Positions 18,459 to 26,524 of a stretch of DNA of 64,000 nt are shown here, piece after piece. Source of the DNA: Colwellia polaris (lineage in GTDB: Bacteria > Pseudomonadota > Gammaproteobacteria > Enterobacterales > Alteromonadaceae); NCBI RefSeq assembly GCF_002104515.1, contig NZ_NBOE01000002.1, positions 124,001 to 188,000 of the forward strand, read 5' to 3'. The notes under the pieces were generated by a model. It was given only the letters and a program-made list of their open reading frames with translations, ran no database searches and was not told where the DNA came from. The position numbers were made by a program, and so were the translations under genes. Within the stretch, counting starts at the first letter, position 1, and each line of letters begins with the position of its first letter.

Positions 18459-19496
18459 ATGATAGTTATTGCCTTAACAGCCTTAACTGCTTTTTGTTTT
18501 GCATTTTTAGCGATTAAATTATTTAAACCTATCGCAGTTGATGTTGGCTTAGTAGATAAACCCAATGCAAGAAAACATCATGAAGGTCAAATTCCCTTAA
18601 TCGGTGGTATTTCTATATTTGCTGCCGTATTAGCGGCAAGCTTACTTTGGTTGCCTGATACGTTAGAACTTCGCATGTACTTAATAGCTTCAGCTATGAT
18701 GGTGTTTATTGGAGCATTGGATGATAAATACGACCTTAAAGTGCGCATTCGTATAGTTGGACAAATTATCATTGCCAGTTTGATGATCTACGGCGTCGGT
18801 GGGTATATATCGAACTTAGGTGATTTATTCGCTTTCGGTGATATTGAGCTTGGCCCTATAGGTATTGTTTTTACTTATTTTGCCATTATTGTAGTTATAA
18901 ACGCCTATAACATGGTTGATGGTATTGATGGTTTAGTAGGCAGTTTAAGTTTAAACACTTTTACCGCCATTGCGCTATTGTTTTTAATGAGTGGGAATAC
19001 TAATTATTTAAGTTACCCTTTAATATTAGCCACAGCTACCTTGCCTTATTTAATGTTTAACTTAGGCTTTTTACAAAAACAAACTAAAAAAATATTTATG
19101 GGTGATGCCGGTAGTATGTTTATTGGTTTAAGTGTTATTTGGTTACTATCAATGGGTACTCAAGGTGAAAACGCTTCTTTTAGGCCTGTTACTGCATTGT
19201 GGATTTGTGCCGTACCTTTAATGGATATGTTAGCGATTGTTATGCGCCGTTACCGTAAAGGCAAATCTCCTTTCAAACCAGATCGTGATCATTTGCATCA
19301 CATATTGCAGCGTGCAGGTTTATCTTCACGTCAAACATTAATCGCGATTACAATATTTTCAGTATTTATGTCATCATTAGGTGTTTTAGGGGAGTATTTT
19401 CAGGTGCCTGAGAGTGTCGAGCTAGTGCTATTTGTGGTGATATTTATTCTTTATAATAAATATGCTCGGCATTTTAGTTGGAAGTATAATGAGTAG
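18459..19496 (+). CDS. wecA: Undecaprenyl-phosphate N-acetylglucosaminyl 1-phosphate transferase (WecA type)
   Basis: 345 aa, about 11 hydrophobic segments. It transfers a sugar 1-phosphate, usually GlcNAc, to undecaprenyl phosphate and so starts the repeat unit at the inner membrane. Family motifs are IPLIGGISI, GALDDKYDLKVR (the Asp pair), NAYNMVDGIDGL, FMGDAGSMFIG and the cytoplasmic HLHHIL loop. It begins immediately after wzz. Specificity for GlcNAc rather than another HexNAc is inferred from closeness to WecA. Confidence 0.93.
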   Translation: MIVIALTALTAFCFAFLAIKLFKPIAVDVGLVDKPNARKHHEGQIPLIGGISIFAAVLAASLLWLPDTLELRMYLIASAMMVFIGALDDKYDLKVRIRIVGQIIIASLMIYGVGGYISNLGDLFAFGDIELGPIGIVFTYFAIIVVINAYNMVDGIDGLVGSLSLNTFTAIALLFLMSGNTNYLSYPLILATATLPYLMFNLGFLQKQTKKIFMGDAGSMFIGLSVIWLLSMGTQGENASFRPVTALWICAVPLMDMLAIVMRRYRKGKSPFKPDRDHLHHILQRAGLSSRQTLIAITIFSVFMSSLGVLGEYFQVPESVELVLFVVIFILYNKYARHFSWKYNE

Positions 19497-19542
19497 CAAC
19501 ATTACTTATCTAATATAATTCGAATTAAAAAACTCAATATTG

Positions 19543-19557
19543 TATAGCATTGCTATA
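19543..19557. repeat. 15-bp palindrome between wecA and pseB
   Basis: TATAGCA-T-TGCTATA, a perfect inverted repeat in the 130-bp spacer before pseB. It could be an operator or part of a promoter; a TATAAT also lies at 19514-19519 without a good -35. Confidence 0.35.
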
Positions 19558-19626
19558 TATGTACACATTAAATCTTTAGCTATTCATGTTTTAGGTTTTA
19601 AAGTAAATAAATTTTAGGTAATAAAA

Positions 19627-20640
19627 ATGTTAAATAACAAAGTTGTTTTGATCACAGGCGGAACAGGCTCTTTTGGTAAAAAGTTTATTGAAACTATTTT
19701 AGATAGATATCCAGAAGTAAAAAAGATCATAATTTACTCGCGTGATGAATTGAAACAATCTGTAATCAAACAAAAGTATCCGTCTTTTGACTTTCCTCAG
19801 CTTCGTTTTTTTATTGGTGATGTTCGCGATAAAGATAGAATGACACAAGCTTGTGAAGGTGTTGACGTAATAATACATGCAGCAGCAATTAAACAAGTCG
19901 ATACAGCTGAATACAACCCTACAGAATGTATACGAACAAATATCGATGGTGCAGAAAATGTAATCCACGCTGCGCTTGCTTGTGGTGTTAAAGATGTTGT
20001 TGCATTATCTACCGATAAAGCTTGTGCGCCTATTAACTTATATGGAGCAACTAAACTAGCTTCAGATAAGTTATTCGCAGCGGCAAATAATATTCGTGGT
20101 TCTAAAGACATTAAATTTAGTGTCGTTCGTTACGGAAATGTAATGGGCTCACGTGGCTCGGTTATTCCATTCTTTATTGATAAAAAGAAAGAAGGAATGT
20201 TACCAATTACGCATGAAGAAATGACCCGCTTTAACATTTCACTTCAAGACGGTGTAAATATGGTGATGTATGCTATTGGTCACCATATTGGTGGTGAAAT
20301 ATTTGTACCTAAAATCCCATCTTATAAAATTACCGATATAGCTACAGCTATAGCACCAGAATGTGACACACGAGTTGTAGGTATTCGTCCTGGTGAAAAG
20401 CTTCATGAAGAAATGATAACAGATACTGATTCTTTGAATACTATAGATTTAGGTAAGTACTACGCTATATTACCTTCTGTTTCATTTACTTATACAGAAG
20501 AAGAATATATGAAACACCATAAAGCTGTAAAAGTACCTTTTGGCTTTAAATATAACTCGGGTACCAATACAGAATGGGAAACAGTTGAGTCATTAAGAGA
20601 CTTGATTGTTGAGCATGTTGACGCAAGTTTTTCAGTTTAA
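19627..20640 (+). CDS. pseB: UDP-N-acetylglucosamine 4,6-dehydratase (inverting), pseudaminic acid pathway
   Basis: 337 aa, extended SDR. First step of CMP-pseudaminic acid synthesis: UDP-GlcNAc to UDP-2-acetamido-2,6-dideoxy-beta-L-arabino-hexos-4-ulose. Motifs: GGTGSFGKKFIETIL (NAD loop), HAAAIKQVDTAEYNP, STDKACAPINLYGATK with the Asp-Lys and Tyr-Lys catalytic residues, and YGNVMGSRGSVIPFF. It heads a compact run pseB-pseC-pseF-pseG-formyltransferase-pseI, which supports this over the homologous FlaA1 naming. Confidence 0.95.
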   Translation: MLNNKVVLITGGTGSFGKKFIETILDRYPEVKKIIIYSRDELKQSVIKQKYPSFDFPQLRFFIGDVRDKDRMTQACEGVDVIIHAAAIKQVDTAEYNPTECIRTNIDGAENVIHAALACGVKDVVALSTDKACAPINLYGATKLASDKLFAAANNIRGSKDIKFSVVRYGNVMGSRGSVIPFFIDKKKEGMLPITHEEMTRFNISLQDGVNMVMYAIGHHIGGEIFVPKIPSYKITDIATAIAPECDTRVVGIRPGEKLHEEMITDTDSLNTIDLGKYYAILPSVSFTYTEEEYMKHHKAVKVPFGFKYNSGTNTEWETVESLRDLIVEHVDASFSV

Positions 20641-20660
20641 TTTTCGGTAAGAATAATTTT

Positions 20661-21821
20661 ATGATCCCATACGGTAAGCAAGAAATAACTCAACAAGACA
20701 TTGATGCAGTTGTTGATGTATTAAAATCAGATTTTTTAACACAAGGGCCACAGGTGCCTTTATTTGAACAATCTATAAAGTTTGCCGTAGATGCTGAACA
20801 TGCACTTGCTGTGAATTCAGCAACATCAGCATTGCATATAGCTTGTTTAGCATTAGGTGTTGGTAAAGGGGATGTTGTTTGGACAACCCCTATAACATTT
20901 GTTGCTTCTGCAAATTGTGCTTTATATTGTGAAGCTGATATAGACTTTGTTGATATTGACCCTTCAACTTATAACCTCAGTGCAGAAAATTTAAAGAAAA
21001 AATTACAGCATGCAAAAGAAAATAACTTATCATTGCCTAAAGTAGTTATACCTGTTCATTTATGTGGACAACCCTGTGAAATGGACAAAATCCATGCATT
21101 AGGGCAAGAGTATGGCTTTGCTATTATTGAAGATGCTTCACATGCCATTGGCGGCAAATATAAAGGCAATCCTATAGGGAACTGTGAATATAGTGATATT
21201 ACTGTTTTTAGTTTTCACCCAGTGAAAATAGTCACTACAGCAGAAGGTGGTGTAGCAACAACTAATAGTAAGGAATTAGCTGCTAAATTGGACTTACTTC
21301 GCAGTCATGGTATTACTCGAGACAGCTCGTTAATGGTAAATGATAGCCATGGTGGTTGGTATTACGAGCAGGTTGATCTAGGTTTTAATTATCGTATGAC
21401 AGAGATGCAAGCAGCTTTAGGTGTGAGCCAAATGTCACGATTACATGATTTTGTTGCGAAACGTAACGCTTTAGCTGCTCGTTATGATGAACTATTAAAA
21501 GGTTTACCTTTAATTACACCATATCAAATTGAAGACTCTTACTCTGGTCGACACTTATACGTTATTCGTCTAAAGATAAACGAAATTACAATAACGCACA
21601 AAGAGTGTTTTGAGCAACTTCGTGAAAAAGGTATCGGAGTTAACCTTCATTATATACCTGTTCATACTCAGCCGTATTATAAAGGGTTGGGATTAGTATT
21701 TAGTCAGCTTGATGAAGCTGAAAGTTACTATAAAGATGCTATTAGCATACCTTTATTTCATGCGATGACTGAAGCGCAGCAAGATGAAGTTATAAAAGTA
21801 ATTAAAGAAGTATTGGTTTAA
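20661..21821 (+). CDS. pseC: UDP-4-amino-4,6-dideoxy-N-acetyl-beta-L-altrosamine transaminase
   Basis: 386 aa, PLP-dependent DegT/DnrJ/EryC1 family. It aminates C4 of the PseB product using glutamate. The N-terminal MIPYGKQEITQQDIDAVVDVL is typical of PseC, and the PLP lysine sits in FSFHPVKIVTTAEGG (~residue 185). GFNYRMTEMQAALGVSQ and HLYVIRL-like text complete the fold. It starts 20 bp after pseB. Confidence 0.95.
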   Translation: MIPYGKQEITQQDIDAVVDVLKSDFLTQGPQVPLFEQSIKFAVDAEHALAVNSATSALHIACLALGVGKGDVVWTTPITFVASANCALYCEADIDFVDIDPSTYNLSAENLKKKLQHAKENNLSLPKVVIPVHLCGQPCEMDKIHALGQEYGFAIIEDASHAIGGKYKGNPIGNCEYSDITVFSFHPVKIVTTAEGGVATTNSKELAAKLDLLRSHGITRDSSLMVNDSHGGWYYEQVDLGFNYRMTEMQAALGVSQMSRLHDFVAKRNALAARYDELLKGLPLITPYQIEDSYSGRHLYVIRLKINEITITHKECFEQLREKGIGVNLHYIPVHTQPYYKGLGLVFSQLDEAESYYKDAISIPLFHAMTEAQQDEVIKVIKEVLV

Positions 21822-21826
21822 ATCTA

Positions 21827-22513
21827 ATGAATATCGCTATCATTCCTGCTCGAGGAGGCAGTAAAAGAATTCCTCGAAAAAATATAAAAAACTTTTATGG
21901 TAAACCTTTAATTGCATACTCCATTGAAGCTGCAAAAAAATCAGGTTGCTTTGATCGCATCATTGTTTCAACAGACGATAGTGAAATTGCAACAACGGCA
22001 CTCGAATATGGTGCTGAAGTACCTTTCATAAGACCTAATAACATATCTGATGATTTCGCTACTACCCTTGATGTAATTAATCATGCTGTAAAGTTTTGTA
22101 TAGAAAGCGAAATGGACGTAAATTATGTATGTTGTATATATGCTACAGCCCCTTTTCTTTTGCCTGAAGATTTAATTAAAGGCTTAACATACCTAAAAAA
22201 TGACCAATCTCTTAATTACGCATTTAGTGCAACTAATTTCTCTTTTCCTATCCAACGAGCAATTAAGTTAACTGATAATAAAGTAGAAATGTTTCAACCT
22301 GAACACCTAAATACGCGTTCTCAAGATTTAGAAGAAGCTTATCACGATGCAGGGCAGTTTTATTGGGGTAAAAAGGATGCATTCTTGGAAGCTAAACCTT
22401 TTTTTGATGAAAAATCAGTCATTGTTAAACTCCCAAGAGATAGAGTACAAGATATAGATACCCCTGAAGATTGGGACTTTGCTGAAAAATTGTACTCTGT
22501 AATTAACAAATAA
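21827..22513 (+). CDS. pseF: Pseudaminic acid cytidylyltransferase
   Basis: 228 aa, NeuA/KdsB-like nucleotidyltransferase. It activates pseudaminic acid to CMP-Pse. The nucleotide-binding IPARGGSKRIPRKNIK is at residues ~5-20, and STDDSEIATTALEYGAEVPF and AGQFYWG are typical of PseF. It follows pseC by 5 bp and precedes pseG by one base. Confidence 0.95.
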   Translation: MNIAIIPARGGSKRIPRKNIKNFYGKPLIAYSIEAAKKSGCFDRIIVSTDDSEIATTALEYGAEVPFIRPNNISDDFATTLDVINHAVKFCIESEMDVNYVCCIYATAPFLLPEDLIKGLTYLKNDQSLNYAFSATNFSFPIQRAIKLTDNKVEMFQPEHLNTRSQDLEEAYHDAGQFYWGKKDAFLEAKPFFDEKSVIVKLPRDRVQDIDTPEDWDFAEKLYSVINK

Positions 22514-22514
22514 A

Positions 22515-23576
22515 ATGAACATTCTTTTTAGGGCTGATGCATCTATTCATATTGGTAGCGGGCATGTTATGCGTTGCTTGGTATTAGCGAAAATACTTAG
22601 TAATAAAGGACATAAGGTTACTTTTGCTACGCGACCACAAAAAGGTGATTTTGTTGATTATATTCAACAACAAAACATCCAAATAATCGAACTCCAAAGA
22701 ACTAGCGAAAGTACTAGCCCTCAAAATGAAAATGATTACAATGCATGGCTTCAATTACCTTGGCTTGAAGATGCAAATGACTTTATTCAAAAGACGGGCG
22801 AAGTAGATTTAGTGATTGTTGATCACTACGGAATAAATAAAGAATGGGAAACATATGTTTCCCAATCTTTAAGTTGTAAGATTTTTGTAATCGATGACTT
22901 AGTAAGAGAGCATTGCGCTAGCTTAATTCTTGATCAAACTTTTGGCAGACAAGAACATGAATATATTACTGCTAACAAAGAAACTATAATACTTACAGGT
23001 AGTCAGTATTCATTATTGGCATCGCAGTATAGCGAGTTACGAATACAAGCAGAGCAAAAGAGAAGTATATCATCTGATTGTAAAGTATTAGTAACTATGG
23101 GCGCTATAGATACTCCTAACGTAACTTTAAAGGTACTTCAGGCATTATCAAAAATAGAGAATATAAACGTTACTGTGTTATTGAGCCCTAGAGCTCCACA
23201 TTATGAGAGTGTGTCATTGTTTTGCACAAATATGCCTTCAATAACACATATAGATTTCTCAGAAGACGTAGCGACTTTAATGCTTGAACACGATGTTGCT
23301 ATTGGAGCACCAGGTAGTACCTCATGGGAGCGAGCCTGTTTAGGTTTACCAAGTATCATTATACCGATAGCAGACAATCAAGCAGTCATCGCAGAAAATA
23401 TTGCTAATGCGGGCGCTGCTATAAAGCTAGCCATTGAAGATATAGAGCCTGGTTTTAAAGCAGCTTTTAAATTACTTACCTCTAATTGGTTAGAGTTCAG
23501 GCTCAACAATTTTAAGATTACTGACGGTTTAGGCGCATTTCGCGTAGTAGAACAAATAGAGAATTTAGAGCACTGA
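22515..23576 (+). CDS. pseG: UDP-2,4-diacetamido-2,4,6-trideoxy-beta-L-altropyranose hydrolase
   Basis: 353 aa, GT-B-fold hydrolase. It removes UDP from the diamino-sugar intermediate. RADASIHIGSGHVMRCL at the N-terminus carries the His known to be catalytic in the family, and GAPGSTSWERACLGLP lies in the C-terminal UDP-binding half. Its TGA overlaps the next ATG by one base (TGATG), so translation is coupled to the formyltransferase-like gene. The modification at N4 in the real substrate may be formyl rather than acetyl (see next gene). Confidence 0.94.
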   Translation: MNILFRADASIHIGSGHVMRCLVLAKILSNKGHKVTFATRPQKGDFVDYIQQQNIQIIELQRTSESTSPQNENDYNAWLQLPWLEDANDFIQKTGEVDLVIVDHYGINKEWETYVSQSLSCKIFVIDDLVREHCASLILDQTFGRQEHEYITANKETIILTGSQYSLLASQYSELRIQAEQKRSISSDCKVLVTMGAIDTPNVTLKVLQALSKIENINVTVLLSPRAPHYESVSLFCTNMPSITHIDFSEDVATLMLEHDVAIGAPGSTSWERACLGLPSIIIPIADNQAVIAENIANAGAAIKLAIEDIEPGFKAAFKLLTSNWLEFRLNNFKITDGLGAFRVVEQIENLEH

Positions 23577-24223
23577 TGACTTCAATAACTTTACTCTGTA
23601 GTGATATAAACCATCCTATTTTCCCACTTTTAAAAGTATGGAAAGAAAATAATAAAGATAAATATCAAATCAATCTTTTAAATAAAGTTGAAGATATTGT
23701 ACAAGGCGGAGAAATACTTTTCTTAATTTCTTGCAGCCAAATTATTACAGATAAAACTAAATTGTTATTCCAAAATACCTTAGTATTACATGCGAGCGAC
23801 TTACCTGTTGGTAGAGGTTGGAGCCCTCATGTTTGGGATGTTATATCTGGTAAAGATGACATTACGCTTTCATTATTGGAAGCAAAAGAGCCTGTTGATA
23901 CTGGAGATATCTGGAAAAAAGTAAAAATAAACTTAGATGGCACAGAACTTTTTGATGAAATAAACACTTTACTGTTCGATGCAGAACTAAATTTAATTGA
24001 ATGGGCTTGTGAAAATCATAATAATTGCCAGCCTATGCCTCAAAGCGGCCTAAAGTCGACTTACTATAGAAAAAGAGTTCCGCAAGATAGTGAGTTAGAT
24101 CTAGATAAAACATTAGATAGTCAATTTAATCTTTTGAGAGTATGTGATCCAAATAGATTCCCTGCATTTTTTTATAAAAATGGCCAAAGATATAATGTGA
24201 GAGTTGAAAAAGATGAAAACTAA
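23576..24223 (+). CDS. Formyltransferase-like protein in the pseH position of the Pse cluster
   Basis: 215 aa, formyl-transfer fold of the Met-tRNA/GAR formyltransferase superfamily. LHASDLPVGRGWSPHVWDV (residues ~83-101) supplies the conserved His, and PVDTGDIW carries the conserved Asp. The usual Asn two residues before the His is a Val here. No GNAT-type PseH is present in the cluster, and this gene is translationally coupled to pseG and overlaps pseI. I infer N-formylation (from formyl-THF) of the C4 amine of the UDP-sugar, leading to a 7-N-formyl pseudaminic acid. An alternative is a late modification of the finished sugar. Confidence 0.8.
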   Translation: MTSITLLCSDINHPIFPLLKVWKENNKDKYQINLLNKVEDIVQGGEILFLISCSQIITDKTKLLFQNTLVLHASDLPVGRGWSPHVWDVISGKDDITLSLLEAKEPVDTGDIWKKVKINLDGTELFDEINTLLFDAELNLIEWACENHNNCQPMPQSGLKSTYYRKRVPQDSELDLDKTLDSQFNLLRVCDPNRFPAFFYKNGQRYNVRVEKDEN

Positions 24224-25265
24224 ATTTGTTGAAATAGATAATAGAAAAATAGGCCCTGATTTTCCTCCTTATATTATTGCTGAATTATCAGCTAATCATA
24301 ACGGTGATATAAATAGAGCCTTTCAAATTTTAGAAATGGCTAAACGCTGTGGTGCGGATGCAATTAAGCTACAAACCTATACCCAAGATACGTTAACAAT
24401 TGATTGTGACAAACCAGATTTCAGAATTGAAGGTGGCCTTTGGGATGGAAGAACATTGTACGACCTTTACACTGAAGCGCACATGCCTTGGGATTGGCAT
24501 AAGCCACTTTTTGCGAAAGCAAAAGAATTAGGCATAACAATATTTAGTTCACCTTTTGATACGACTGCAGTTGACCTTCTTGAAGAGCTAGGTGCCCCAG
24601 CATATAAAATAGCGTCATTTGAGGCGATAGACTTGCCACTGATCGAATACGTTGCAAAAACAGGTAAACCTTTAATTATATCTACTGGTATGGCGAACAA
24701 AGAAGAAATACAAGAAGCTGTTGAAACTGCAAAAAATGCGGGTTGTAACGAGTTAGTTGTATTACATTGTGTAAGTGGCTATCCAGCGCCATCAGGGGAT
24801 TATAACCTAGCGACAATACCTGATATGGCCCAACGTTTTGATGTGCTTACTGGCTTATCAGATCATACTATTGATAATACTACAGCAATAGCATCGGTAG
24901 TTCTTGGTGCTTGTTTAATTGAAAAACATGTAACTTTAGATAGAAATGGTGGCGGCCCTGATGATAGCTTCTCACTAGAAGAGCCTGAGTTATTTCAACT
25001 ATGCCGAGATGCTAAAATTGCTTGGGAAGCGCTTGGTAAAGTTAATTATGAGCGTAAAGAAAGTGAAAAAGGTAACTTAGTTTTCCGTCGTTCTTTGTAT
25101 GTTGTTAAAGATGTTAAAGCAGGGGAAATATTTACACATGAAAATATCAGAAGTATAAGGCCTGGTTATGGTGTCCCACCTAAGAATATTGAACGCTTTC
25201 TTGGTAAAAAAGCAGAAAAAACAATAAAAATGGGCACGCCTTTAAGTAATGATCATATAGCTTAA
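24213..25265 (+). CDS. pseI: Pseudaminic acid synthase
   Basis: About 350 aa from the ATG at 24213 (the frame is also open from a TTG at 24204); it overlaps the preceding gene by 11 bases. It condenses the free 2,4-diamido-sugar with phosphoenolpyruvate to give pseudaminic acid. NeuB-type barrel: AELSANHNGDINRAFQI, IKLQTYTQDTLT, FSSPFDTTAVDLLEE, ISTGMANKEEI, GLSDHT and EKHVTLDRNGGGPDDSFS. A C-terminal SAF (antifreeze-like) domain starts near residue 290. NxHxG in the first motif favours PseI over sialic-acid NeuB, as does the cluster. Confidence 0.95.
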   Translation: MKTKFVEIDNRKIGPDFPPYIIAELSANHNGDINRAFQILEMAKRCGADAIKLQTYTQDTLTIDCDKPDFRIEGGLWDGRTLYDLYTEAHMPWDWHKPLFAKAKELGITIFSSPFDTTAVDLLEELGAPAYKIASFEAIDLPLIEYVAKTGKPLIISTGMANKEEIQEAVETAKNAGCNELVVLHCVSGYPAPSGDYNLATIPDMAQRFDVLTGLSDHTIDNTTAIASVVLGACLIEKHVTLDRNGGGPDDSFSLEEPELFQLCRDAKIAWEALGKVNYERKESEKGNLVFRRSLYVVKDVKAGEIFTHENIRSIRPGYGVPPKNIERFLGKKAEKTIKMGTPLSNDHIA

Positions 25266-25278
25266 TGTTTAAATTTAA

Positions 25279-26517
25279 ATGAATTCGGAAATTATAAAAA
25301 GGCTTATCAACTTAGGCCTTCGCGGACTGAGTATGGGTAGTAAGTTTGTACTCGTTATATTCCTAGCCAAATATCTTTCAGTAGAAGATATTGGACTATA
25401 TGGTTTAATCATTGCGACGGTAAGCTTTTCAGTTGTTCTTCTTGGAGGTGAGATTTATACCTACAGCCAACGAGAAATGTTGAGCGTAGACAAGTCGCAG
25501 TGGTTTTGGGTAATTCAACAACAAAGTATAGCAACATTAATGCTATATTTTATTGTTTTACCGCTTCAGCTTGTTATTTTTTATAACAACTGGCTGCCTA
25601 AGTCTTTGTTGCCAATATACGTTTTATTACTGATAAGTGAGCATATAGCTCAAGAAATTAACCGTATTTTAATCACCATGCAAAAGCAGCTTATAGCCAG
25701 TATTATTCTTTTTTTTAGGCTTGGTGCTTGGTGCTGGGTAGTTATTATTCTTTTTTTGTATAACGAATCATACCGACAAATCGATACTGTATTATGGTTA
25801 TGGCTAACAGGTAGTGTTATGTCAATTTTTATTGGCGTAACTTTTGTGGTAAATGAGCTACCGAGTTTATCTTTTAATAAAGTAGACAAAACTTGGATCA
25901 AAAAAGGCTATTCAGTTGCCTTTAAGTTTTTTTGCGCAACATTATGCTACAGAGCGATAATGACATCTGACCGATATATTATTGAATATGTTGGAGGTAA
26001 AGATATGCTCGCTGTTTATGTTGTATATGTAAGTATTGCAATGGCTATAAATAGTGTTCTTGTGCCTACTGTTTTTTCCTTTGTTTATCCCAAACTGGTT
26101 GCAAACTATAAACAAGGTAAATTTTCTGAATACCGAGGTAATCTTAAAGAATTAATTAAGTCTGTTGTAATTATTGGAGGCGGAGTTGCTGTATTAATAG
26201 GTGTATTCGCTCCATTTGTATTTGAATGGACTGATAAGGTCATTTTATTGGAAAATATTCATTTACTTTGGCTTTTGTTGCTAATGTCATTTTTATACTC
26301 AGTAAGTATGGTCCCACATTATGTGTTATACGCAAAAGGCCTTGATAAGAAAATATTATATAGCCATTTTTTTAGCTTATTATTCTTTACGGTTGGTTGC
26401 TTAGTGGCGATGAAATCCACAAATGTAAACATCGTGTTGTATTCATTAATTGGCTCAATGGTCTGTCTTTGTGCTACTAAGGCTTGGTTTGCTTTTAGTA
26501 ACAAACTTGAAAATTAA
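25279..26517 (+). CDS. wzx: Wzx-type flippase (MATE/MOP superfamily)
   Basis: 412 aa, about 12 hydrophobic segments and no catalytic motif. The N-terminal LRGLSMGSKFVLVIFLAKYL followed by SVEDIGLYGL is typical of polysaccharide exporters (RfbX/Wzx). It would flip the lipid-linked repeat unit to the periplasm. It follows pseI by 13 bp. Flippases of this group for Pse-containing units often travel with pse genes. Sequence alone does not give substrate specificity. Confidence 0.85.
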   Translation: MNSEIIKRLINLGLRGLSMGSKFVLVIFLAKYLSVEDIGLYGLIIATVSFSVVLLGGEIYTYSQREMLSVDKSQWFWVIQQQSIATLMLYFIVLPLQLVIFYNNWLPKSLLPIYVLLLISEHIAQEINRILITMQKQLIASIILFFRLGAWCWVVIILFLYNESYRQIDTVLWLWLTGSVMSIFIGVTFVVNELPSLSFNKVDKTWIKKGYSVAFKFFCATLCYRAIMTSDRYIIEYVGGKDMLAVYVVYVSIAMAINSVLVPTVFSFVYPKLVANYKQGKFSEYRGNLKELIKSVVIIGGGVAVLIGVFAPFVFEWTDKVILLENIHLLWLLLLMSFLYSVSMVPHYVLYAKGLDKKILYSHFFSLLFFTVGCLVAMKSTNVNIVLYSLIGSMVCLCATKAWFAFSNKLEN

Positions 26518-26524
26518 AACTACT

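Noticed and set aside
26450-26524. N-terminal extension of the KpsC/S-like protein overlapping wzx
   Set aside because: The extension reads the wzx coding region in another frame; ATGs right after the wzx stop (26525, 26543) are more plausible.
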